DNA of 53,807 nucleotides, taken from positions 1 to 53,807 of the forward strand of contig NZ_JAQIOY010000011.1 of the NCBI RefSeq assembly GCF_028023555.1, given 5' to 3'. Origin of the DNA: Thalassococcus_A lentus. GTDB lineage: Bacteria > Pseudomonadota > Alphaproteobacteria > Rhodobacterales > Rhodobacteraceae. The notes under the pieces were generated by a model. That model was not told where the DNA came from, did no database searches, and was given only the letters and a program-made list of their open reading frames with translations. Positions 1 to 6,031 of the stretch are shown here, piece by piece. Numbering within the stretch: the first letter of the stretch is position 1; each line of letters opens with the position of its first letter. The position numbers were made by a program, and so were the translations under genes.

Positions 1-119
1 CTTCGTGGCGAAAGTTCGGGTCTTCTTCCCAATAGCGCTGCATCAAAGGGCGGTAGTTCAAATATTCAAACCAACGGCAGCGATAAGACATCGTTGCCTC
101 AAGGATTTCCGACCCAACT
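1..119. repeat. Left copy of 119-bp terminal direct repeat (circular join)
   Basis: These bases are identical to positions 53689-53807. An exact repeat at the two extremes of a contig is the usual sign of a circular molecule cut at an arbitrary place, and 119 is a k-mer length used by common assemblers. The amidinotransferase gene continues in frame across the join, which supports circularity over a real duplication. The closed circle is then 53,688 bp. Confidence 0.95.
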
Positions 120-454
120 GTCAGCAGTACATCCCGGGGCGGCATGCATCCGAACTGGCTGTCCGTGTGGAAATCCGGCGTGGTAACCGGCTGGCTGTGA
201 TCAATGCAGTCCGGGCGATCAACCCGCACGCCACGCGCCTCAAGCTGAGCTGCGAAATTGTCGAGCAATTCATTGGCCCGATCAATGGTTTCCTGTGGGC
301 GCCTGCCCCACTGACCACGCATGTCGCTGTCTTCGGGAACCTTGGCGTCCAGGGCTGGTTCTTCGGGTGGGATATGACAATCATCTGCGCGCCCGACGAT
401 CACATGTTTCAGCGGATCCCATTCGTTCCAGCTATTCACAACAGTCTTGGTCAT
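1..454 (-). CDS. Glycine amidinotransferase, N-terminal part (gene crosses the circular junction)
   Basis: This is the first part of a 369-residue amidinotransferase that continues at 53688 and stops at 53033 on the circle (1,110 nt, in frame). The start is the ATG at 454-452, preceded by a GGGGAGAGG ribosome-binding site. The N-terminus (SWNEWDPLKHVIVGRAD) matches eukaryotic and bacterial L-arginine:glycine amidinotransferase, which moves the amidino group of arginine to glycine to give guanidinoacetate and ornithine. Residues 91-108 (TTPDFHTDSQFGCMPPRD) correspond to the TPDF...MPRD region of the family. It lies between the sensor kinase and the response regulator that flank the formate dehydrogenase locus. 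The acceptor could be another amine, because the StrB-type inosamine-phosphate enzymes are close relatives. Confidence 0.9.
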   Translation of the reverse strand, partial: MTKTVVNSWNEWDPLKHVIVGRADDCHIPPEEPALDAKVPEDSDMRGQWGRRPQETIDRANELLDNFAAQLEARGVRVDRPDCIDHSQPVTTPDFHTDSQFGCMPPRDVLLTVGSEILEATMSYRCRWFEYLNYRPLMQRYWEEDPNFRHE

Positions 455-665
455 GTCCCTCTCCCCTGTCTTTGTATCTCAGGCGGTTTATGCAGCACTG
501 GCCTGCGATACAAGACCTACGAGCGACCGAAAATAGGACGCTTGCGTCGCAGGACATACGCGCGCAATTGCCAGCATCCGTTTCTGCAGTTGTTTCCCGA
601 AAGTTCTGGCACAAGAAGCGCGATCAGGTCGCATTTTGAAATGAGCGATCCCAGAAACGCGCGGA

Positions 666-1040
666 TCAGTTCAGGCCATAAAACGCATTCCAAAGAGCGG
701 TCACCGAAACGACGCTTTCCGAGTCGGTGGACGTGAAGAAGACAAGGTCTCCTTCAAACGGTTTGCACATTACAGACGCCGAGACACCGTTTGCACCACC
801 AAAGACGGACAATGTCCGGGAAGAGCCCTTTTCGGCGGTTTCGGGTTTCCAGTTCTTCAGATTCTGGCTTGTCCGGGCGTTTTCGACCCCAAGAGCCTTG
901 AATGCTTCGAGTGCTCTTGTGGCGCAATCTGTGGCTGACAAATCTGTTTTGCCTGCAGCGGTCTGCAGGCCTCCCGCCAGTGCAGCTGATGAAAGACTAG
1001 CGGCAAATACCGCCGAAACGAGTTTAGGAAAATAATTCAT
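666..1040 (-). CDS. Small secreted hypothetical protein
   Basis: A 124-residue protein that I do not recognise. It opens with a signal peptide (MNYFPKLVSAVFAASLSSAA, then LAGG), so it is probably periplasmic. The mature part has two cysteines, in DCATRAL and VMCKPF, that could form a disulfide, and a C-terminus rich in short beta-type segments (VVSVTALWNAFYGLN). An upstream in-frame ATG at 1055 would add five residues, but the signal peptide fits the start at 1040 better; neither start has a clear ribosome-binding site. It sits on the same strand as, and between, the response regulator (1162-2496) and the amidinotransferase, with gaps of 121 and 211 bp, so it may have its own promoter. Confidence 0.6.
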   Translation of the reverse strand: MNYFPKLVSAVFAASLSSAALAGGLQTAAGKTDLSATDCATRALEAFKALGVENARTSQNLKNWKPETAEKGSSRTLSVFGGANGVSASVMCKPFEGDLVFFTSTDSESVVSVTALWNAFYGLN

Positions 1041-1161
1041 GACTACGCCAATCAATGGTTTTTGGTTGATGCGGCCTCACAGTAATACGACCGCGCCAAG
1101 ACGTGAAGGTTCCAGTGCGACTTTTGCCCGAAGGGTTTCGGAGCCAATGTCGGGTTGGGCC

Positions 1162-2496
1162 CTACCCTTCCCAGACTGCCATCTTTCGGTCGATGGTCTT
1201 GCGCGAAACCCCCAGACGCCGGGCGGCTTCGGCCCGGTTTCCATCGCATAAATCCAGAATATGCACCATGTGGCGCTGCATCACGAGATCGAGGTTCTCA
1301 ATGGCCTGAGCACCGGTGACGGAACCACTGCCCGCGAAGTCTTTGGGAAACGCCCCAAGGATAACCGACCGTTCGATCAGATTGCGCAACTCGCGCACAT
1401 TGCCCGGCCACTCATAGCGGCGCAGCTTGAGCAAGGTCTGTTCGTCCAAATCCAGCGCGGGCATGCCGAGCAGCGTTGAAAACTGCTTCATGAAGAGCGC
1501 AGCCAATTCGACAATGTCTTCGGACCGATCCTGCAACAGCGGCATTTGTACGTTTACCACATTGATCCTGTGATAAAGGTCCGCCCGGAACCGACCATCA
1601 GCAACGGCTGTTGCCAGATCAATGTTCGTTGCAAACGCCAGTCGCAGATTCAGGGGAATGTCCCGTTCGGCACCCAGAGGACGGATGCGCTGATCTTCCA
1701 ATACCCGCAAGAGCGCTGCCTGAACGGCTTCGGGCATCTGGGCAACTTCGTCGAGGAACAATGTTCCGCCATCCGCCAGAAGGAACAAACCCGCCTTACG
1801 CTGCGCTCCTTCGTCACTAACGCCAAACAGATCCTGCGCAATCCGATCCGGCGCAATCGCGGCACAGTTCACGGCCACAAAAGGATTGCCGGCCCGATCC
1901 GACAATTGGTGCAAACTGCGGGCAGCAACCTCTTTGCCTGTTCCGCTGGCCCCGGTGAAAAGCACGGGCGTCGGAAGCGGCGCCAATCTTTCCAGAATTT
2001 GCCGAACCTCGGCCAAGGCCGGTGACGTTCCAAGTAACTGGGGATGGTTGTCGCCCGACGACAATGCATGGCGCAACAGCGTGTTATCCCGGCGCAGCAT
2101 CTTGCGATCGAGCGTCCGGGACACAGCGCCCAGAATCTGGTTTGCCCGAAACGGTTTGAGAACAAAATCGCTCACCCCGGCGCGCAAGGCCGCAATTGCC
2201 ACGTCCAGATCCGCATAGGCGGTGATCATTATGACATCGGCGAAAAAACCCTTGCGGCGCTGTTCGGTGATCCAGTCCAGACCCGTCTTGCCGGGCATGA
2301 TGTTGTCGACGATCACCAGATCAAAATGGGATTCATCCAGTCGCTGGCTGGCCTCAGCCGGGCTGGAAGCCTGTTCCACTCTTTTGGCGCGTGGCTCCAG
2401 AATCTTGGTCAGGAAATTGCGCATACCCGGTTCATCATCGATCACGAGGATCGAAGCGCGTTCCAGATCGCTGCCATAGTCGTCTTTGTCGTTCAT
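1162..2496 (-). CDS. NtrC-family response regulator lacking the GAFTGA loop
   Basis: A 444-residue regulator with a receiver domain (1-130; acidic ID-DE pocket at 19-22, phosphoacceptor D64 in IVDNIMPG, K114), an AAA+ domain (about 153-385; Walker A GASGTGKE at 182-189, Walker B GGTLFLDE at 243-250, arginine fingers in RADLYHR) and a Fis-type helix-turn-helix (421-440). The sigma-54 contact loop normally reads LFGHxxGAFTGA. Here the stretch after DLFG is VSDEGAQRKAGLF, so GAFTGA is absent. Regulators of this family without the motif, such as Rhodobacter capsulatus NtrC, act with sigma-70. It is the last gene in the fdh direction, 73 bp after the small membrane peptide. The orphan-looking kinase at 51044-53017 is the likely partner, so control of the fdh genes is inferred. 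Confidence 0.88.
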   Translation of the reverse strand: MNDKDDYGSDLERASILVIDDEPGMRNFLTKILEPRAKRVEQASSPAEASQRLDESHFDLVIVDNIMPGKTGLDWITEQRRKGFFADVIMITAYADLDVAIAALRAGVSDFVLKPFRANQILGAVSRTLDRKMLRRDNTLLRHALSSGDNHPQLLGTSPALAEVRQILERLAPLPTPVLFTGASGTGKEVAARSLHQLSDRAGNPFVAVNCAAIAPDRIAQDLFGVSDEGAQRKAGLFLLADGGTLFLDEVAQMPEAVQAALLRVLEDQRIRPLGAERDIPLNLRLAFATNIDLATAVADGRFRADLYHRINVVNVQMPLLQDRSEDIVELAALFMKQFSTLLGMPALDLDEQTLLKLRRYEWPGNVRELRNLIERSVILGAFPKDFAGSGSVTGAQAIENLDLVMQRHMVHILDLCDGNRAEAARRLGVSRKTIDRKMAVWEG

Positions 2497-2569
2497 TCCT
2501 TGACCCTAACACGCCTCACTGGGCGGCATAGCTGCGACACTTTCCCGATCCGCATCGTTCAGGACAACC

Positions 2570-2695
2570 TTAGTCGAGGCGCACCGAAGGGCCTGAAAAT
2601 GTATCTTCGGATGAATATCCCATTTGTTGCAGCGTGAAATACGCGCCCAAAGAGACAAGCACCATAAGGACAAGTCCGGTAACAACCGATTTCAT
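2570..2695 (-). CDS. 41-residue single-span membrane peptide
   Basis: A short open frame with a good ribosome-binding site (GGGGAGAG about 7 nt before the ATG at 2695) that ends with TAA at 2570-2572. It encodes 41 residues: a short N-terminus, one hydrophobic span (VVTGLVLMVLVSLGAYFTL) and a polar tail with SSEDTFSGPS. It starts 28 bp after the WD40-cytochrome c gene and precedes the response regulator, so it is probably part of the fdh transcript. Its likely place is the inner membrane with a periplasmic tail. It could be a small subunit of the membrane-bound dehydrogenase or a signalling peptide for the regulator. I do not recognise a family. Confidence 0.55.
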   Translation of the reverse strand: MKSVVTGLVLMVLVSLGAYFTLQQMGYSSEDTFSGPSVRLD

Positions 2696-2723
2696 TCAAT
2701 TCTCTCCCCTGCTCTGGCCGCGA

Positions 2724-4004
2724 CTATTGCGTGGCCTCTTTCAAAAAGGCGATCAAATCGGCCCGGTCATTGGGCTTGGCGATCACCTGCATCGGCATTT
2801 TGGAGCCCGGAATATAGTGATCCGGACCCTCGTCAAACAGCGCATCTATCGTCTTGTCATTCCACACAATGTCCGACCCCGTTAGGATTGGCGAATAGGG
2901 GTAGCCGTCGACAGATCCCGCATTGCGCCCAAAGACACCATGCAATGTCGGCCCCGCCTTTCGGGACGGCCCGGCATCCAGCGCATGGCATATCGAACAC
3001 TTTCTCATGAACTGCCTCTCGCCATTTGGCATCGAGGCGGCATCGCGAAGAAAGCTTCGCTCTTGTCCCATTTCGGCGTCGAAACTGTCGAGCGCAGCAA
3101 CCGGCCAGCTGTAGGCCAGATCATCGATCCCGCCGGCATGGATCACCGCACCATCGGTCGAAAAAGCCAGCGCCCAGACAGGGCCGCGGCGCGCGGCACG
3201 GAAATCATGGCTGATACGCCAGCGTTCGGCATCGATCATCATGATATAACCTTCGCCATCACCGACCGCGATTTGTTGCGTGCTCGCATGGTAAGTCATG
3301 GCAAGGATGGGCCTTCGGTCCAAAGTGAAATCCCGGATCTGCTCGCCTGTTTTCAAATCCAGCACGCGGGTTCCACCATCCACCGCGCCATAGGCAATCC
3401 ACCCCGGGCCAAGAGCCAAGCGGTTGATGCCGAAACCATGACGCGCCAGAACATTCGGCGTGCCCCGATCTGTCAGATCATAGGCCAGCAATCGACCCTG
3501 CGACGTGGCAACATAGAGATCCTTTGCATTTTCAGACAAGGCAACTGCGCTGACGCCAGCCCCCGGATAGGGCAGTTCCAAAGGATCGCCGGAACCGTCC
3601 AACGGCCAGATCATGACGCTGCCATCCCAGCTTCCCGACACGACAAAGGATCCATCCGGCGACAGGGCCAATGACGTCACTTTGCCTTTGTGCTGACCGA
3701 TCCGGGCCCCCTGCCCTGTTTCCTGATCCCAGAGCAGGATGGCGAAATCGTCGCCGCCGGTCACAAGCTGCCCTTGCTGTCCAAATGTGATCGCCGTGAC
3801 TGCCGCATCATGCCCTTCCAGCCAAGTGGGTGTGCGGCCATCCCATAGCCCCACCGAATTGTCGAAACTCGCGGTTGCGATCTGCCCGTCTGGTGACACC
3901 GCAAGTCCCATGATCGGCCCGCCATGTCCCTTGAGCGTGCTGAACTCCTGCGCCAAAACAGGCGCTGCCCACAAGACAAGGGCGGCTATCAGACCGCGCA
4001 GCAC
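2724..4004 (-). CDS. Periplasmic WD40-repeat protein fused to a class I cytochrome c
   Basis: A 426-residue protein starting at a GTG (4004) just 4 nt after the fdhC stop, with GGCGGAG as ribosome-binding site. It has a signal peptide (LRGLIAALVLWAAPVLAQ). Residues about 22-310 are WD40-type repeats (ISVSPDG-like SPDG motifs, VSGSWDGSVMIW, VTGGDDFAILLWD). Residues 330-426 are a cytochrome c with the heme motif CSICH (336-340) and a probable axial methionine in GSKMPM (M403). Gene order (fdhA-fdhB-fdhC, then this gene) suggests that it is a periplasmic electron acceptor or docking partner for formate dehydrogenase. The start is inferred: a longer frame exists upstream but would overlap fdhC heavily. 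Confidence 0.85.
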   Translation of the reverse strand: MLRGLIAALVLWAAPVLAQEFSTLKGHGGPIMGLAVSPDGQIATASFDNSVGLWDGRTPTWLEGHDAAVTAITFGQQGQLVTGGDDFAILLWDQETGQGARIGQHKGKVTSLALSPDGSFVVSGSWDGSVMIWPLDGSGDPLELPYPGAGVSAVALSENAKDLYVATSQGRLLAYDLTDRGTPNVLARHGFGINRLALGPGWIAYGAVDGGTRVLDLKTGEQIRDFTLDRRPILAMTYHASTQQIAVGDGEGYIMMIDAERWRISHDFRAARRGPVWALAFSTDGAVIHAGGIDDLAYSWPVAALDSFDAEMGQERSFLRDAASMPNGERQFMRKCSICHALDAGPSRKAGPTLHGVFGRNAGSVDGYPYSPILTGSDIVWNDKTIDALFDEGPDHYIPGSKMPMQVIAKPNDRADLIAFLKEATQ

Positions 4005-4008
4005 CGGG

Positions 4009-5223
4009 TTACTCCGCCGGGGTTGCGTCTTTCGGGCCGGCCTGTTCCTTGGCCTTGACCTCTTCGAGCCAGATGGAATGGTGCTGATGGGCCCAGGCTT
4101 CGTCCACTTCACCACTGCCCATGGCATCAAATGCACCTTCCATCCCGACAGAGCCGATGTAGATGTGCGCGATGATGATCGCCATCAGGACAAAACTGAC
4201 AATCGCATGCCAAAGCTGTGCGAACTGCATTTCCTCCTGCGGGGACAACTCGACCGGGAACGGCGCCATACCCAACCAGCCCGGCACACCGATATCGTTG
4301 AGAACCACAAAAGTCTTGGCAAAGAGCGGCAATTCGAACGGGAACAGCAGTGACAAGCCGGAAACGGAAATCGACCCGCCCAGCAAGATCACACTCCAGA
4401 AGATGATCTTTTGCCCGGCGTTGAACTTCTTGGCAGGTGGGTGCTTGGAGCCAACGATACCGCCCGCCTGCGCAAACCAGGTCAGGTCGTGACGGTTTGG
4501 AATATTGTGCCAAACCCACATGAAAAACACCATGACAAGCGCCAGCATAAAGGCCCAGGCGACATTGTTGTGAACAAACTTGGACGCCAGCAACAAGGTG
4601 GCATTCATATCCTTGCCAATGAGCGGTGCGATCAGTTCACGGCCATATTTCACAAACAGGCCGGTAAACCCGAGCAGCAGGAACGAACCTGCCAGCAACC
4701 AATGCGCAGAGCGTTCGATGAACTGGAACCGTGTGACAGTGCTACCGGTTTTTTCGCCGTCGATCCGAATCCGCCCGCGTAGCAAAAAGAAAACGAAGAG
4801 GAACCCAATGGTGCCGAGCAGCAACCAGCCGCCGTATTTTGACAGAGGGCCAGCGCGGAATTCGTACCACCACATGCCGCCATCCTGCATCAGGACCCGT
4901 CCAACGGACCCACCGGAACTGACCTCGACCCCGTCATAGCCATAACGCAGCGCGCGCCAGACTTCGGAATCCGATGCACCGCCAAGCGGCGCCAATTGTC
5001 CGACCATTGCCGCTGCAGATCCGTCGTCAATTTCAGCGTCGCCGCGTGGGGCCACTTCTTCGCCCCGCTGGCGGCGCAGAATATCTTCGAGTGTCTGGGC
5101 ACCGCCGGTGGCACTGCGATCGACAGCCGCGGCCCCGGTATCGACCTCGGCTGTGGTGTCCTGAGCCAGTGCAGGCTGGGACACGGCGAAACATAGAGCA
5201 ATCAAGCAGAGAAGAGCGCGCAT
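4009..5223 (-). CDS. fdhC: Formate dehydrogenase cytochrome b subunit
   Basis: A 404-residue membrane protein of the FdnI/FdoI/HydC cytochrome b family, which takes electrons from FdhB and reduces quinone. It has an N-terminal signal-like segment (MRALLCLIALCFAVSQPALA) and an extra periplasmic region of about 110 residues that the E. coli subunit (about 215 residues) lacks. Four membrane spans follow, with histidines suited to bind two hemes b (ERSAHWLLAG, SKFVHNNVAW, QLWHAIVSF, IIAHIYIG). The start at 5223 has AGAGGA upstream; the frame stays open further upstream but without homology. A 202-bp gap holding two strong hairpins separates it from fdhB. Confidence 0.9.
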   Translation of the reverse strand: MRALLCLIALCFAVSQPALAQDTTAEVDTGAAAVDRSATGGAQTLEDILRRQRGEEVAPRGDAEIDDGSAAAMVGQLAPLGGASDSEVWRALRYGYDGVEVSSGGSVGRVLMQDGGMWWYEFRAGPLSKYGGWLLLGTIGFLFVFFLLRGRIRIDGEKTGSTVTRFQFIERSAHWLLAGSFLLLGFTGLFVKYGRELIAPLIGKDMNATLLLASKFVHNNVAWAFMLALVMVFFMWVWHNIPNRHDLTWFAQAGGIVGSKHPPAKKFNAGQKIIFWSVILLGGSISVSGLSLLFPFELPLFAKTFVVLNDIGVPGWLGMAPFPVELSPQEEMQFAQLWHAIVSFVLMAIIIAHIYIGSVGMEGAFDAMGSGEVDEAWAHQHHSIWLEEVKAKEQAGPKDATPAE

Positions 5224-5329
5224 CGGGGTCCTCTTGTGGCGAAGCGATGGGACAGAAAGCTGTCCTCGGTTTTTTGATGTGTCTGAGCCGATTTCCATTT
5301 TGAAATCAGGCTGGGAAATTTTGAGATGC

Positions 5330-5350
5330 CCGGCGCGATTGCCGCGCCGG
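5330..5350 (-). promoter_or_regulatory. Perfect GC-rich hairpin between fdhB and fdhC
   Basis: An 8-bp perfect stem (CCGGCGCG pairing with CGCGCCGG) closes a 5-nt loop, in the fdhB-fdhC spacer. No T-run follows on the minus strand. It may stabilise or process the mRNA and so set subunit ratios; this role is inferred. Confidence 0.45.
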
Positions 5351-5382
5351 AGCATATTGGCATCTGGATCAAACAATCCGCA

Positions 5383-5416
5383 GGTGGCGCACCCGGCCAA
5401 GGCCGGATGCGCCACC
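5383..5416 (-). promoter_or_regulatory. Long hairpin just after fdhB
   Basis: A near-perfect inverted repeat starts 10 bp after the fdhB stop: GGTGGCGCA pairs with TGCGCCACC, and inside it CCGGCC pairs with GGCCGG. It resembles the stem of an intrinsic terminator, but no clean U-run follows on the minus strand. Partial termination, or protection of the fdhAB message from 3' decay, is the best guess. Confidence 0.5.
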
Positions 5417-5425
5417 GCAGTGTGT

Positions 5426-6019
5426 TTAACCGTCGCGCTGACCGTAGGCCGAACCCCAGCCCCAGGCACCCGAGCCGAAGCCACGGGCCACCACGCGCTC
5501 ACGGTAGATGGCGGACACAACATCCCCATCACCCGCCAGCAGGGCTTTGGTCGAACACATCTCGGCGCAGATTGGCAGTTTGCCTTCTGCGATCCGGTTG
5601 CGTCCGTACTTGGCGAACTCTTCGGTCGAGTGCGTTTCCTCGGGGCCACCGGCACAGAAGGTACATTTGTCCATCTTGCCACGGGAACCGAAGTTGCCAG
5701 CCTGCGGGAACTGCGGCGCACCGAAGGGGCACGCGTAGAAGCAGTAGCCACAGCCAATGCACAAGTCCTTGGAGTGCAGCACCACGCCTTCTTCATTCTG
5801 ATAGAAGCAGTCCACCGGGCAGACGGCCATACAAGGCGCGTCTGAACAGTGCATGCAAGCTACAGAAATCGAACGCTCACCCGGGCTACCGTCGTTGATC
5901 GTCACAACACGGCGCCGGTTGATGCCCCAAGGCACCTCGTGCTCGTTCTTACAGGCCGTGACACAGGCGTTGCATTCAATGCAGCGCTCGGCGTCGCAGA
6001 GAAACTTTGCTCTTGCCAT
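5426..6019 (-). CDS. fdhB: Formate dehydrogenase iron-sulfur subunit, four [4Fe-4S]
   Basis: A 197-residue ferredoxin-like subunit that carries electrons from FdhA to the cytochrome b. Eighteen cysteines supply four [4Fe-4S] sites: C13-C16-C19-C23, C55-C58-C63-C67, C87-C90-C93-C97 and C119-C122-C151-C155. It lacks the C-terminal membrane helix of E. coli FdnH (about 290 residues) and has no signal peptide, so it probably crosses the membrane bound to Tat-exported FdhA. It ends in a glycine- and aromatic-rich tail (GFGSGAWGWGSAYGQ). It starts 12 bp after fdhA. Confidence 0.95.
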   Translation of the reverse strand: MARAKFLCDAERCIECNACVTACKNEHEVPWGINRRRVVTINDGSPGERSISVACMHCSDAPCMAVCPVDCFYQNEEGVVLHSKDLCIGCGYCFYACPFGAPQFPQAGNFGSRGKMDKCTFCAGGPEETHSTEEFAKYGRNRIAEGKLPICAEMCSTKALLAGDGDVVSAIYRERVVARGFGSGAWGWGSAYGQRDG

Positions 6020-6031
6020 TCTCTTTCCTCC

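Noticed and set aside
5250..5275. Plus-strand hairpin followed by a T-run near the fdhC start (GGACAG/CTGTCC)
   Set aside because: It would end transcription on the strand opposite to the operon, and no plus-strand gene lies before it.
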